DNA of 64,000 bases from Burkholderiales bacterium (GCA_026954015.1 JAIXLP010000005.1:660-64659); one strand, 5' to 3'. Counted from the first letter of the stretch, positions 44,846 through 59,283 are shown. Notes: generated from the letters alone by a model not told the origin. Numbers and translations: made by a program.

Positions 44846-45739
44846 ATGAGCACGACACACGAAGAGACAAGCGCCGGATTGATCAAAACCCCTACCCAAA
44901 CCCTGATGGCGGCGAGTCTGGGCTTTCTTGTTCCGGTCTTCGTGATTCTCGGGCTGGTGTACTACTACTCTTCGGAGACCAAGACGGCCGCGGGCTCCAA
45001 CGTGACCGAGCAGGCCGTCACGCAGCGCCTGCAGAAGGTCGGCGAAGCCGAAGTCCGCGACGACGCCAACCGCGTGCTGCACAGTGGTGAGGACGTCTAC
45101 AAGGCCCAGTGCTCCGCGTGCCACGCCACGGGTGCGGCCGGTGCCCCGAAATTCAGCGACGCGGCTGCCTGGGGGCCGCGCATCAAGGAAGGTGAAGACG
45201 CCCTGGTGCACGCCGCGCTCAAGGGCAAGGGCGCGATGCCACCCCAGGGCGGCGGGCAATTCGACGACACCGAGATCGCCCGCGCTGCGGTCTACATGGC
45301 AAACGCCGCCGGCGCCAAATTTGCCGAACCGTCGCCGCCCGCGGCGGCAGACGCTGCCACGCCCGCCCCGGCAGCGGCGGCCCCTGCACCGCAACCGGCG
45401 CCTGCTCCAGCGGCTGCAGCCCCGGCAGCCGAACCAGCAGCAGCCGCTGAGCCCGTGGCCGCAGCCGCTGCTGCTCCGGCCGCTGCTGGCGGATCGGATG
45501 AAGCCGCAGGCAAGAAGGTCTATGACGCCACCTGCGTGGCCTGCCACGGCACTGGCGTTGCGGGCGCACCCAAGTTCGGTGACAAGGAAGCCTGGGCGCC
45601 GCGTCTGGCGGCCGGTTTCGACGAGGTGCTCAAGATCGCCACGAGCGGCAAGGGCGCCATGCCCCCCCGGGGCGGCTCCACCGCATCCGACGCCGACTTC
45701 AAGGCGGCCGTGGAATACCTGGTGCACTCCGCCCAGTGA
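44846..45739 (+). CDS. Membrane-anchored dihaem cytochrome c5 family protein
   Basis: A 297-residue electron carrier. An uncleaved N-terminal helix (about 20-41) anchors two periplasmic c-type domains. Haem-binding CSACH is at 89-93 and CVACH at 230-234; likely axial Met ligands are in KGAMPPQGG and KGAMPPRGG. A ~55-residue Ala/Pro-rich linker (161-215) joins the domains, which look like an internal duplication. It probably shuttles electrons between the bc1 complex and oxidases; partners are not adjacent. Confidence 0.92.
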   Translation: MSTTHEETSAGLIKTPTQTLMAASLGFLVPVFVILGLVYYYSSETKTAAGSNVTEQAVTQRLQKVGEAEVRDDANRVLHSGEDVYKAQCSACHATGAAGAPKFSDAAAWGPRIKEGEDALVHAALKGKGAMPPQGGGQFDDTEIARAAVYMANAAGAKFAEPSPPAAADAATPAPAAAAPAPQPAPAPAAAAPAAEPAAAAEPVAAAAAAPAAAGGSDEAAGKKVYDATCVACHGTGVAGAPKFGDKEAWAPRLAAGFDEVLKIATSGKGAMPPRGGSTASDADFKAAVEYLVHSAQ

Positions 45740-45775
45740 ACTCCCGCGCTGCATGGGCAGCGCCACCACGGAAAG

Positions 45776-45804
45776 CGGAGCACCGCGGTGCTCCGTTTCT
45801 GTTT
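45776..45804 (+). terminator. Intrinsic terminator after the cytochrome gene
   Basis: A perfect 9-bp stem (CGGAGCACC / GGTGCTCCG) with a minimal loop is followed by TTTCTGTTT. It lies in the 72-bp gap between the convergent cytochrome gene and the minus-strand uncharacterised gene. Confidence 0.8.
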
Positions 45805-45811
45805 GCGCAAC

Positions 45812-46357
45812 CTACCTGCAAGCCGCCGATGCGTGACGCTGGGGGCTGAGCACAAAGCCGAAACGCGCTGCGAGCACCTGCGCCTGCACCGGTTCGGGTG
45901 AGTCCCATACCCCACGATCGAGCAGATTGGCCACCACGGCCACGTCCAGCGTGTGCACTAGGCCGAGGCCGTGATCGCTTGCCAGAAACACCCGCCCCGC
46001 CTCGTCGAGCAGCACCCGTTCGACGGTGGCCACGCAGCCTGTGTGCGACACGACCTGCCCGTCCGCTGCCACGCGCCAGATCCACGGCGCCGCTTCCAGC
46101 TCGACAAAGACACGCTGCGGGCCGTTCTGAAAGTACCACTGGCCCTCAGCATCGGCGAGATAGTTGCGGCCGATGAACGCGAGCAACCCGGGGTGCTGCA
46201 GCCAATCGCCCTTGGCGTGGGGGAAGCCGCCGCGCGCCTGCGTGGCAGCGTCACGCAAGTACCAGCGGCCACGCGCATCAAGCGCCAGCCAGCCACGGCA
46301 ATCGGGCACGTTCGGCCACTTGAGCAGCGCCTGCCTGACGATGTCATCCATCGCCAC
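45812..46357 (-). CDS. Uncharacterised protein (DUF2946-like)
   Basis: A 181-residue cytoplasmic protein with no signal or membrane segment. It has many Trp/Tyr residues and motifs DDIVRQALLKWPNVPDCRGWLALD, GLLAFIGRNY and GQWYFQNGPQRVFVELE. These remind me of a betaproteobacterial family annotated DUF2946, but I cannot confirm the name without a search. Function is unknown. It is convergent with the cytochrome gene, and a dispersed repeat lies upstream. Confidence 0.75.
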   Translation of the reverse strand: MAMDDIVRQALLKWPNVPDCRGWLALDARGRWYLRDAATQARGGFPHAKGDWLQHPGLLAFIGRNYLADAEGQWYFQNGPQRVFVELEAAPWIWRVAADGQVVSHTGCVATVERVLLDEAGRVFLASDHGLGLVHTLDVAVVANLLDRGVWDSPEPVQAQVLAARFGFVLSPQRHASAACR

Positions 46358-46389
46358 ATTGTGCCTGTGCGACGTTTACTATGGGTACG

Positions 46390-46430
46390 ATAGCTGCTCG
46401 CGCTTGTTCAGCAAGCGCTGACGACCGATT
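46390..46430 (+). repeat. Dispersed hairpin repeat, copy 8
   Basis: Forward copy beginning ATAGCTGCTCGCGCTTGTTC and continuing AGCAAGCGCTGACGACCGAT. The arms GCGCTTG and CAAGCGC are intact. It sits between an uncharacterised gene and the atp operon terminator. Confidence 0.85.
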
Positions 46431-46438
46431 TGACCGAT

Positions 46439-46462
46439 AAAAAACCCGCCGAAGCGGGCGGG
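46439..46462 (-). terminator. Intrinsic terminator of the atp operon
   Basis: On the minus strand a CCCGCC/GGCGGG stem with a 6-nt loop is followed by six T residues. It lies 18 bp after the atpC stop codon. Confidence 0.88.
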
Positions 46463-46479
46463 TGTTCCGGGCGCGTCGT

Positions 46480-46896
46480 TCAACGTTTCTCGCGGAACTT
46501 GCGCAATGCCGCGAGCTGCGCCGCCATGATCGCGAGCTCGGACTGCGCGCGCGCCAGATCGATTTCGCTCTTGGCGTGCGTCAGAGCCTCCTGCGCCTGC
46601 TTGCGCGCTTCCTCTGCCTTCTGCTCGTCCAGGTCGCGACCGCGGATCGCGGTGTCCGAGAGCACCGTCACACGATCGGGCTGCACTTCCAGGATGCCTC
46701 CGGCGACGAAGACGAACTCCTCGCCACCGTCGGCCAGGTCGATGCGCACCGAGCCCGGCTTGATGCGCGTGATGAGCGGCGTGTGCCTGGGCAGGATACC
46801 CAGCTCGCCCGACTCTCCGGGCAGTGCCACGAATTTCGCCTCGCCGGAGAAAATCGACGCCTCGGCGCTGACCACGTCGACGTGGATGGTGTTCAT
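46480..46896 (-). CDS. atpC: F1 ATP synthase epsilon subunit
   Basis: A 138-residue subunit of the central stalk that couples and inhibits F1. The N-terminal beta-sandwich ([35 protein letters not shown]) and the C-terminal helical pair rich in Ala/Arg/Glu are typical. It is the last gene of the operon, before a strong terminator. Confidence 0.96.
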   Translation of the reverse strand: MNTIHVDVVSAEASIFSGEAKFVALPGESGELGILPRHTPLITRIKPGSVRIDLADGGEEFVFVAGGILEVQPDRVTVLSDTAIRGRDLDEQKAEEARKQAQEALTHAKSEIDLARAQSELAIMAAQLAALRKFREKR

Positions 46897-46972
46897 GAAG
46901 ACTCCTTGGGTCGAGCGTTGCGCGCCGGGTGCGTGTCAGACCAAGCCGTCGCACCCGGCATCGAAACGGCCA

Positions 46973-49305
<2,333 letters not shown>

Positions 49306-49323
49306 AGTCGTGTCCTCCGCGCG

Positions 49324-50883
<1,560 letters not shown>

Positions 50884-50925
50884 GACTCGTTCCTTCTTTC
50901 GTTAAATTGCGACGCCAGCGGCCGT

Positions 50926-51465
50926 TCAGGCCAGGAGCGCTGCCTTCATTTGTTCCAAACGGGCCTTGACGGAAGTGTCGAGCACCTCGTCACCGACCAC
51001 CACGCGCACGCCGCCAATCAGCGAAGGATCGACCTGGACGGACAGATGCAACTGGCGCCCGAAGCGTTTTTCCAGCGTCGCACCCAGCTCCTTCAGCGCC
51101 TGGGGCTCGATCTCGAAGGCGCTGAACACGGTTGCATCCGAGGCACCCCGCGTCTCATTGACCAGCGCGCGAAACTGCGTTGCCATCTCCGGCAACACAC
51201 GCAGCCGGCCGTTTTCGACCACGGTACGCAGAAAGTTCCGCGCCATCGCAGGCAGCTCGGTACGCGCCACGCCGGTGATGATCCCCAGCACCTGCTCGGC
51301 CGTGACCTTGGGGCTGTCGGCCACCTGGCGCAGTTGGGGGTGCGACGCGATCGTCGCCAGCTCGTCCACCCACGTGGTCGCGCCGCCCAGATCCACGCCT
51401 TCCGCGGTGCACGCCTTGAACAGTGCTTCCGCGTACGGTCGGGCGATAGTGGCAAGTTCCGCCAT
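50926..51465 (-). CDS. atpH: F1 ATP synthase delta subunit
   Basis: The peripheral stalk cap, 179 residues. The N-terminal helical domain begins [14 protein letters not shown] and the C-terminal part ends [19 protein letters not shown], which is the family signature. It connects subunit b to alpha. It lies 11 bp after atpF. Confidence 0.96.
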   Translation of the reverse strand: MAELATIARPYAEALFKACTAEGVDLGGATTWVDELATIASHPQLRQVADSPKVTAEQVLGIITGVARTELPAMARNFLRTVVENGRLRVLPEMATQFRALVNETRGASDATVFSAFEIEPQALKELGATLEKRFGRQLHLSVQVDPSLIGGVRVVVGDEVLDTSVKARLEQMKAALLA

Positions 51466-51476
51466 GGCGCGACTCC

Positions 51477-51947
51477 TTACAGTTCGGTCTTCAGACGCGT
51501 GAGCAACTCTGCGTGCACGGCCGGATTGACTTCCCTGCGCAGAATCTGCTCGGCGCCCTTCACGGCCAGCTGCGCGACCTGTTCGCGCAGCGCTTCACGC
51601 GCCTGCACCGCCTGCTGCTCGGCTTCCGCGCGCGCCGCGGCCACGATCTTGTTGCCTTCTTCGGTCGCGCGGTTCTTGGCTTCGTCGATGATGGCGCGCG
51701 CCTGGCGTTCGGCATCCGCGAGACGCTGCGCGTTCTCGTTGCGCGTCTCGGCCAATTGCTGCTCGACACGCTGGTTGGCCTGCGCCAGCTCGCTCTTGGC
51801 CTTGTCGGCCGCAGCCAGACCATCGGCGACTTTCTGCGCACGCTCGTCCAGTGCGTTGGCAATCGGCGGCCACACAAACTTCATCGTGAACGCCACGAGG
51901 AGCAAGAACACGATGATCTGAATGATGAGGGTAGCGGTGATGCTCAC
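51477..51947 (-). CDS. atpF: Fo ATP synthase subunit b
   Basis: The peripheral stalk subunit, 156 residues, the same length as E. coli b. A single N-terminal membrane helix ([25 protein letters not shown]) is followed by a long charged coiled coil. The GTG at 51947, after an AAGGAA box, is the start. The frame is open further upstream, but that part lacks coding character and would move the membrane helix inward. Confidence 0.94.
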   Translation of the reverse strand: MSITATLIIQIIVFLLLVAFTMKFVWPPIANALDERAQKVADGLAAADKAKSELAQANQRVEQQLAETRNENAQRLADAERQARAIIDEAKNRATEEGNKIVAAARAEAEQQAVQAREALREQVAQLAVKGAEQILRREVNPAVHAELLTRLKTEL

Positions 51948-52044
51948 GGTGGTTCCTTGGATGGCAGCGGCCCGCGGCCGCAAGACTCGGTTCGGGGTTG
52001 CCGCGCCGTCGCGGCGCGCAACCCCTTCCAACCCGGTCAGGAAC

Positions 52045-53274
<1,230 letters not shown>

Positions 53275-53285
<11 letters not shown>

Positions 53286-53847
53286 CAGAGTGTTCTTTCC
53301 GCGTCCGCGTTTGCCCGGACTTCAGGGGCCGGGCCCACAACAGACCCACCCAGTACATCTTGATCGTCAGCACCAAACCGATCAGCAAGGCCGGCCAGTT
53401 CGGTACCCCCAAAATTCTCGGGGCTGCGCCCAGCAGCCCCACGGTCAAGACCAGCTTGACCACCTCCCACAACAGCAGGCCCGCGAGCGCCGCGCTCGGC
53501 GGAAACCCGGGGCGGGCCCAGCGCACCGTGCCCTTCGCGGCCACCGCCGCCGGCAGCACCCCCGCCAAGGCGCCATAGGCCGCGGACCAGACCACGTCGG
53601 CACGCCACGTGATGAGCCCCGCCAGTCCGGCGACGACCACGCCCGTGAGCGCTTCGCAGAGCAGCGCCCGCGTCACGGACACCTGAGGATGGCGGCTGCG
53701 CCACTCGCGCGCCTCGTCGGCCGTCAACGGCCGAAACTCCCCGTCGCCCTCGTCTTGCGAAACGGCTCGTGCTGTCACTGCAACCGAGTGCGGCGCCGGG
53801 GCCACTGCGCTGGTATCGATAGCCACGGCCTCGGCACCTGTGCTCAA
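53275..53847 (-). CDS. atpI: ATP synthase accessory protein AtpI
   Basis: A 190-residue membrane protein with four predicted helices. AtpI assists c-ring assembly and possibly Mg2+/Ca2+ supply. The sequence is poorly conserved, and the call rests on position (first gene, overlapping atpB), length of the hydrophobic core and the ALLIGLVLTIKMYWVGLLWARP C-terminal helix. The ~70-residue polar N-terminal extension is longer than in E. coli. Confidence 0.85.
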
Positions 53848-53862
53848 TCACAAAATCTTGCG

Positions 53863-53868
53863 ATTATA
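53863..53868 (-). promoter_or_regulatory. Probable -10 box of the atp operon
   Basis: An exact TATAAT on the minus strand lies 16 nt before the atpI start in an AT-rich patch. No strong -35 is visible at normal spacing, so confidence is moderate. Confidence 0.45.
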
Positions 53869-53974
53869 CGTAAAAACCCGAGGGTAACCGCCAATTTCCG
53901 CCCCACGACGCGGTTTCGTGGTGCAGCGGCGACCGCTGCCGCGCGGCGCTCCCCGCCGGGCTATGCTTGAGGCC

Positions 53975-54289
53975 ATGAGCAGTACCAGCAGACCGACACT
54001 GCCGATCATCGGCGACGGCACCACGCCTCGCGGCGATACGCTGATCGAGTACCCCAGCGCGTTTGCGATCAAGGTGATGGGCAGGAACCAGGAGGGACTC
54101 GTGGGCACGGTCACGCAGATCGCCCGCCGGTTCGACCCTGCATTCGATGCTTCCACCGTCGAGCTGCGTCCCAGCCGCCAGGGCAACTACCTGGGTGTGA
54201 CGATCACCGTGACGGCGACCAGCCGCACGCAACTCGACGATCTGTATCGCGCGCTCGTCGCCCACCCCGACGTCAAGGTCGTCTTCTAG
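53975..54289 (+). CDS. ybeD: YbeD/DUF493 family protein
   Basis: A 104-residue cytoplasmic protein with an ACT-like ferredoxin fold. The conserved segments [17 protein letters not shown] and [25 protein letters not shown] match the family. The gene classically precedes lipB, as here, but its function is unknown. The ATG at 53975 was chosen over an upstream in-frame ATG; the stop overlaps lipB by 1 nt. Confidence 0.9.
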   Translation: MSSTSRPTLPIIGDGTTPRGDTLIEYPSAFAIKVMGRNQEGLVGTVTQIARRFDPAFDASTVELRPSRQGNYLGVTITVTATSRTQLDDLYRALVAHPDVKVVF

Positions 54290-54990
54290 TGCCGCCCAAC
54301 ATCCAGGTTCTGGGCCGTGCCGACTACGCGGCCACGCTGCGCGCGATGCACGCGTTCACTGCGGCGCGGGGTGAAGCCACGCCCGACGAACTCTGGATTT
54401 GCGAGCACGCGCCGGTGTACACACAAGGGCAAGCCGGCAAATCGACACATGTACTCGATGTGGGGGCGGTTCCCCTGGTGCACACCGATCGCGGCGGGCA
54501 GGTGACCTTTCATGGGCCGGGGCAGGTCGTGGCGTATCCGCTGATCGACCTGCGGCGCGCGGGCTACTACGTCAAGGAATACGTCTTTCGGATCGAGGAA
54601 GCCGTCATCCGCACCCTGGCCGATTACGGCATCACGGGCCACCGGGTCGCCGGCGCGCCCGGCATCTATGTGCGCCTGAGCGATCCCGCGAGCCATGCGC
54701 TGCTGGCCCAGCGCCCGCAATTGCGCGTACCGGGCAGCGGCGCGCCGATCCCCGATTTCACCGACGTGGGCAAGATCGCCGCGCTCGGCATCAAGGTCAG
54801 CCACCACTGCACCTACCACGGCGTGGCGCTCAACGTTGCGATGGATCTGGAGCCGTTTCGCCACATCCATCCGTGCGGTTACGCGGGGCTCGCAACGGTC
54901 GATCTCGCAACGGTGGGCGTGCACGCAAGCTGGGGTGATGTGGCGCGCACGCTCGGTACGCATCTTCAGGCGCGGCTGGCCGGCAGGTAA
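54289..54990 (+). CDS. lipB: Octanoyltransferase
   Basis: A 233-residue enzyme that transfers octanoate from acyl carrier protein to lipoyl domains. The LipB signature [12 protein letters not shown] is at 68-79. Catalytic Lys169 ([13 protein letters not shown]) and Cys196 (HPCGYAG) are present. It has about 20 extra residues around 131-155 relative to E. coli. The start is GTG at 54289. lipA does not follow; the next gene is convergent ptsI. Confidence 0.95.
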   Translation: MPPNIQVLGRADYAATLRAMHAFTAARGEATPDELWICEHAPVYTQGQAGKSTHVLDVGAVPLVHTDRGGQVTFHGPGQVVAYPLIDLRRAGYYVKEYVFRIEEAVIRTLADYGITGHRVAGAPGIYVRLSDPASHALLAQRPQLRVPGSGAPIPDFTDVGKIAALGIKVSHHCTYHGVALNVAMDLEPFRHIHPCGYAGLATVDLATVGVHASWGDVARTLGTHLQARLAGR

Positions 54991-55024
54991 GCCGCAAGGC
55001 AGACGATGGCGAGGCCGCGCGCGC

Positions 55025-56767
55025 TCAGAGCGCCGCCATCCCCAGCAACTCACGCGGCGCGCGCGACGCAACGACCTGCTGCGCCCAGGTCGCGAGCGCC
55101 TTGGCATCCGCAGCGAGCACCTGCTGCTTGACGCGCAGGACGTGCATCGCCGGCATGGAAAACACGCGCAGGCCCAGGCCCAGCAGCAGGCGCGTGAATT
55201 CTGGGTCGCTGGCCATTTCACCGCAGACGCTGATCTCCTTGCCACGGCGGCGGCCTGCCGCGATCACCCGATCCAGCAGGCGCAGCACCGCGGGGTGCGC
55301 AGGGTCGTAGAGATGGCCCACGGCCTCGTCGGTGCGATCGATCGCCAGCGTGTACTGGATCAGGTCGTTGGTGCCGATGGAGAGGAAGTTGAAATGGTCC
55401 AGGAACTCGTCGGCCATGAGCGCAGCCGCCGGCACCTCGATCATGGCGCCCAGCGACACCGGCCCCGCGGCCACTCCACGCTCGGCGAGTTCCTCCTGCG
55501 CCAGTGCAACCTGCGCCAGCGCCTGACGGATCTCGTGCAGATGCGCAAGCATCGGGAACAGCACCCGCACGGGTCCGTGCGCGGCGGCGCGCAGCAGCGC
55601 CCTGAGCTGGGTGCGGAACATCGCCGGGTCTGCAAGGCTCCAGCGTATCGCGCGCAGCCCGAGCGCCGGGTTGGCGGCCTCGCCCTGGCGGGCGCGATCC
55701 AGCGGCTTGTCCGCCCCAATGTCCACGGTACGGATCGTGACCGGCATCCCGTGCATGCCCTCGACCACGGCGCGATAGGCCAGGTATTGCTCTTCCTCGC
55801 CCGGCAGCCGGTCCGCGCCTGCGATGAACAGGAATTCACTGCGAAACAACCCCACGCCGTCCACGCCGGCACGCAGGGCGGCGGCGACGTCCGCGGCGCT
55901 CTCGATATTGGCGAGCAGTTGCACCGCCTGCCCGTCCCGCGTGCGCGCAGCGACGCCTCGCAGCTGCTGCAGATCGGCGTCGCGCGCGGCAGCGTCACGC
56001 CCCGCCGCCTCGTACTGCGCTCGCATGCGCTCCGTCGGGTCCAGAACCACGACGCCCGCGTCCCCATCGAGTACGACCCAGTCGTCAGGGCGCACGAGCT
56101 GGCTCACGCCACGCGCGGCCACCACGGCCGGAATCTCCATGCCGCGCGCCACGATCGCGGTATGGCTGGTCGCGGTGCCCAGGTCGGTCACGAACCCGGC
56201 AAACCCGCCCTCCTTGAACTGGAGCATCTGCGCGGGCGAGAGATCACGTGCCACGAGTATGCGCGGCGCGTTCTCACGCGGCTGCCACTCAGGACGCTCC
56301 GGCATGGCGGCAGCCTGCCCCCCAGCACTCGCCTTCAGGTGGTGCAACACCCGATCCACCACCTGCTCCAGATCCGCCTTGCGCTCGCGCAGATAGGGGT
56401 CGTCCATCGCGTCGAACTGGCGACCGAACGCCTCCGTCTGCACCGTCAATGCCCATTCGGCGTTGTAATGGTGCTCGACGATCCAGCCCCGGACGGCGGC
56501 TTCCAGCGTTTCGTCGAGCAGCAGCTGCAAATGCACGTCGATCAGCGCCGATATCTCACTCGGCGCATCCGCAGGCATGCCCGCAAGCAGGCCTTGCAAC
56601 TCGCGCACGACCGCGTCGCGCGCACCGCCCATACGCGCAAGCTCCTGCGCCACCTGCGACGGGTCGATGTGGTAGCGCGGTGCATCGGTGGCACCGCTGG
56701 ACACCACTACGGCCCGACCCACGGCGACGCCCCGCACCACCGCCAGGCCATGGATGCACAGCGTCAT
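55025..56767 (-). CDS. ptsI: PTS enzyme I
   Basis: A 580-residue phosphoenolpyruvate-protein phosphotransferase. The phospho-histidine is His202 in TATSHTAIVARGMEIPAVV. PEP-binding elements are in the C-terminal barrel (GLFRSEFLF, SIGTNDLIQYTLAIDR, and a Cys in SVCGEMASDP). It donates phosphate to HPr, encoded 90 bp upstream. No sugar-specific EIIB/EIIC genes are in the window, so this looks like the regulatory PTS common in betaproteobacteria. Confidence 0.95.
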   Translation of the reverse strand: MTLCIHGLAVVRGVAVGRAVVVSSGATDAPRYHIDPSQVAQELARMGGARDAVVRELQGLLAGMPADAPSEISALIDVHLQLLLDETLEAAVRGWIVEHHYNAEWALTVQTEAFGRQFDAMDDPYLRERKADLEQVVDRVLHHLKASAGGQAAAMPERPEWQPRENAPRILVARDLSPAQMLQFKEGGFAGFVTDLGTATSHTAIVARGMEIPAVVAARGVSQLVRPDDWVVLDGDAGVVVLDPTERMRAQYEAAGRDAAARDADLQQLRGVAARTRDGQAVQLLANIESAADVAAALRAGVDGVGLFRSEFLFIAGADRLPGEEEQYLAYRAVVEGMHGMPVTIRTVDIGADKPLDRARQGEAANPALGLRAIRWSLADPAMFRTQLRALLRAAAHGPVRVLFPMLAHLHEIRQALAQVALAQEELAERGVAAGPVSLGAMIEVPAAALMADEFLDHFNFLSIGTNDLIQYTLAIDRTDEAVGHLYDPAHPAVLRLLDRVIAAGRRRGKEISVCGEMASDPEFTRLLLGLGLRVFSMPAMHVLRVKQQVLAADAKALATWAQQVVASRAPRELLGMAAL

Positions 56768-56857
56768 GCGCGCGCGGCCCGGCCGCCCTCCAACGCCACC
56801 GGGGGTGCCCGATGGGCCGCTATGAAGGACGATAGCGCGGCCGCCATGAGAATCGGC

Positions 56858-57127
56858 TCACGCGCCTTCGCCGAACTTGTCGGCGATCAGCGCCTCGATG
56901 GCCTGCATGGCCTGCTGCTCCTGGGCACCATCGGTTTCCAGTTCGACTTCGGTGCCGATCCCGGCGGCCAGCATCATCACACCCATGATGCTCTTGGCGT
57001 TGACCCTGCGCTCGCCCCGGCGCATCCAGACTTCGCAGTCAAAACCGCCCGCCAGCTTGGTGAGCTTGGCCGAAGCGCGCGCATGCAAGCCCAGACGGTT
57101 GACGATCGTGACCGTCTTCCTGATCAC
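56858..57127 (-). CDS. ptsH: PTS phosphocarrier protein HPr
   Basis: An 89-residue HPr. His15 (NRLGLHARASAK) is the phosphoryl acceptor from EI. Ser46 in NAKSIMGVMML is the HPr-kinase site, so HprK control is possible although hprK is not in the window. The start is GTG at 57127, overlapping the end of the EIIA gene by 4 nt. Confidence 0.95.
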   Translation of the reverse strand: MIRKTVTIVNRLGLHARASAKLTKLAGGFDCEVWMRRGERRVNAKSIMGVMMLAAGIGTEVELETDGAQEQQAMQAIEALIADKFGEGA

Positions 57128-57537
57128 CGCAAACTCTCGTTCCCGCAGGTGTCCTCTGCCACCGGGACGATGCCCTGCACGCCGCCGGCCAGCGCGCGCT
57201 CCACGAGCTGCGGCAGCGGCTCTTCGCGGTAATTGACGGCGCGCAGCAGCATCGGAACGTTGACACCGGTCACCAGCCGCACGCGCTCGCCGTCGACCAG
57301 TCCGCGTGCGACGTTGCAGGGCGTCGCGCCCGGCACGTCCGACAGCAGCAGCACCTGCGTCGATCGCGTATGCGCGATCAGCGCACGGGCCGCCTCGCGC
57401 ATTTCGGCCGGCTGCGCGTAGGCCGGCACATCCAGCGCCAGCACCTCGGACTCGCACTCGGGAAAGACGTGCAGCGCGCACGCACGCAGGGCGCTCGCCA
57501 AAGGCGCATGGGCTATCAGCAAAATACAGGTTTTCAT
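57124..57537 (-). CDS. PTS EIIA component, mannose/fructose family
   Basis: A 137-residue single-domain EIIA(Man)-type protein with active His10 in LLIAHAPLASAL and the DVPGATPCNVA loop. Without EIIB/C/D genes it probably serves a regulatory role, as proposed for betaproteobacterial EIIA(Man) homologues linked to carbon storage. It is the first of the EIIA-HPr-EI string. Confidence 0.9.
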   Translation of the reverse strand: MKTCILLIAHAPLASALRACALHVFPECESEVLALDVPAYAQPAEMREAARALIAHTRSTQVLLLSDVPGATPCNVARGLVDGERVRLVTGVNVPMLLRAVNYREEPLPQLVERALAGGVQGIVPVAEDTCGNESLR

Positions 57538-57598
57538 GGGTGTGGTACTGGTCAGCCAGGTTGATTATCGCCGCTGCGACCGGGATAGGCGCAGATGG

Positions 57599-58183
57599 TT
57601 ATGGCAGCAGCGTGATGCCCGCGAACAGCGTGTCCGCCACAGCCGGGGCCACCTGCGGCCCGTACACCATCACCTGGTACAGCCGCACCTGCGGCGGCTG
57701 CAGCCTTGCGAACCACACCACCTCCACCGCGACGGGGGAGCCGTCGCTGCGGTGGCCTTGCAGCCGCAGGCGGCGCGACGCCGGAACATCCAGCGCCAGC
57801 GGTGGAACGAAGGGACGTGCCTGTTCCTGCACAGGCGCATCCACATGCTCCCGCACGCTGCGCTGCCACTGCTCGAGCGTGGGGCCGATGCGTGACGGAT
57901 CGTCGAGCTCGGCATGCGACACCGCGAACAGCACCCCGCGCACCGCACACCCGGTGACCGAGAGCTCGACCGCGTGCCCGTCCCACTGCACGGTGCGCAC
58001 GGCCGATTGCGCGCGGCAGGGCAGCGGCACTTCGAGCCACGCCTGCGGCACCTGGACCGTGCGCCAGTTCAGCGACGGTGCACACGCCGCAAGCGCCGCC
58101 AGGCCCAGGGCCACCCCCGCTCGCACGGAGCGCAGGGCCGCCGCCATGCTCTGGCGGATGCGTAAGCGAGCTCGCATTTCCAC
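57599..58183 (-). CDS. Hypothetical lipoprotein
   Basis: A 194-residue protein of unknown function. A basic N-terminus and hydrophobic stretch end in a lipobox (ALAA-C34), followed by a probably beta-rich soluble domain with two further cysteines (PCRAQ, TGCAVRG). A shorter start at Met13 (58147) would also leave a good signal. It lies 61 bp upstream of the EIIA gene on the same strand. Confidence 0.7.
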   Translation of the reverse strand: MEMRARLRIRQSMAAALRSVRAGVALGLAALAACAPSLNWRTVQVPQAWLEVPLPCRAQSAVRTVQWDGHAVELSVTGCAVRGVLFAVSHAELDDPSRIGPTLEQWQRSVREHVDAPVQEQARPFVPPLALDVPASRRLRLQGHRSDGSPVAVEVVWFARLQPPQVRLYQVMVYGPQVAPAVADTLFAGITLLP

Positions 58184-58207
58184 GACTTCAATAGGAGATG
58201 AAAATAT

Positions 58208-58246
58208 GGCGCCAGCGCTTATCCATCAAGCGCCAGGAGCTATCAG
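58208..58246 (-). repeat. Dispersed hairpin repeat, copy 9
   Basis: Minus-strand copy: ATAGCTCCTGGCGCTTGATG followed by GATAAGCGCTGGCGCC. The CTGGCGCTT and AAGCGC arms are intact. It lies between the divergent lipoprotein and GNAT genes. The rest of that 182-bp gap shows no other clear element. Confidence 0.85.
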
Positions 58247-58365
58247 ACAAATAGTAAATTGCGCCAATGGGATCACGGCGCCCACCGTGCGGGCGTCGCC
58301 ATCGACAGGCGGCACCACCACGCTACACTTGAAGCGCACCTCCAGCATAGTGAAGATCGCGCGCC

Positions 58366-58857
58366 GTGGACCCGCCTACCGTCAAGCTGCTTCGACCCCA
58401 GTCCCCGAACGAAATGGCCATAGTACGCGAGCTGTTTCAGGAATATGCGCAGTCGCTGTCCGTGGATCTCGCACTGCAGGGGTTCGATCAGGAGCTGGCC
58501 GAACTGCCCGGCGACTACGCGCCGCCCCGAGGCTGCTTGCATCTGGCGCAAGTGGATGGAGAAATCGCGGGTTGCTGCGCGCTACGCCCGCTGGACACGA
58601 GCGACTACCCCAACGCGGCCGAGATGAAGCGCCTGTACGTGCGCAAGGCGTTTCGCGGGTTCGGGCTTGGGCGCACGCTCGTGGAAAGTATCCTCGAAGC
58701 CGCACACCGCATGGGGTACAGCACCGTCCTTCTGGATACGCTGGACGAGATGGAAACCGCACGCGCACTCTATGCGGACCTCGGATTCACCGAAATCGCG
58801 CCGTACTACCACAACCCCTACGCCGGGGCGCACTACCTCAAGGCGCCGGTCGGGTAG
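58366..58857 (+). CDS. GNAT family N-acetyltransferase
   Basis: A 163-residue acetyltransferase. The acetyl-CoA pyrophosphate loop is VRKAFRGFGLGRTLVES at about 92-108, with the preceding strand EMKRLYV. The substrate is unknown. The start is taken as GTG 58366 (MDPPTVKLLRP); an in-frame ATG at codon 17 is possible, but it would remove the first strand. Confidence 0.88.
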   Translation: MDPPTVKLLRPQSPNEMAIVRELFQEYAQSLSVDLALQGFDQELAELPGDYAPPRGCLHLAQVDGEIAGCCALRPLDTSDYPNAAEMKRLYVRKAFRGFGLGRTLVESILEAAHRMGYSTVLLDTLDEMETARALYADLGFTEIAPYYHNPYAGAHYLKAPVG

Positions 58858-58938
58858 AAGCGAGAAGCGGGTCCGGCCCTCCCCGCCCTGAGCCGCCCGC
58901 CGCGCACCGGACGATATTCCAGCGGCACACCGTTGCAA

Positions 58939-58967
58939 CAAAAACGGCCCACACCGTGGGCCGTTTC
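58939..58967 (-). terminator. Intrinsic terminator after rpsQ
   Basis: A 9-bp stem ACGGCCCAC/GTGGGCCGT with a 3-nt loop, extended by A/T pairs, is followed on the minus strand by TTTTTGTT. It ends the S10 operon after rpsQ and may also serve the convergent GNAT gene. Confidence 0.85.
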
Positions 58968-59003
58968 GATCCGTGGCCGGCGCCGGGCGCCGAGCCGATG
59001 GCG

Positions 59004-59273
59004 TTACACCAGCGATGCCTTCTGCACCAGGCGGGTCGCCACCCAGTTCTTGGTCTTGGACAGCGGGCGGCTTTCGGTGATTTCCACCGTATCGCCCAGC
59101 TTGTACTCGCCCTTTTCGTCGTGTGCATGGAATTTGCTCGACCGGATCACGATCTTGTCGTAGATCGGGTGCTTCACACGCCGCTCCACCAGCACCGTCA
59201 CGGTCTTGGCGCGCTTGTCGCTCACCACCTTGCCGACCAAGGTGCGCTTGAGGGATGTCTTTGCTTCCGTCAT
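59004..59273 (-). CDS. rpsQ: 30S ribosomal protein S17
   Basis: An 89-residue OB-fold protein that binds 16S rRNA early in assembly. Conserved [22 protein letters not shown] and [14 protein letters not shown] are clear. The ATG at 59273 was chosen as [12 protein letters not shown]; the longer frame overlaps rpmC. It is the last gene of the operon, before a terminator. Confidence 0.97.
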   Translation of the reverse strand: MTEAKTSLKRTLVGKVVSDKRAKTVTVLVERRVKHPIYDKIVIRSSKFHAHDEKGEYKLGDTVEITESRPLSKTKNWVATRLVQKASLV

Positions 59274-59283
59274 GTTCGCTCCT

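Noticed and set aside
53815..53855. Possible tenth repeat copy (GATAGCCACGGCC...) at the atpI start
   Set aside because: Only the first few bases and a GGCC resemble the family and the arms do not pair, so it is probably chance.
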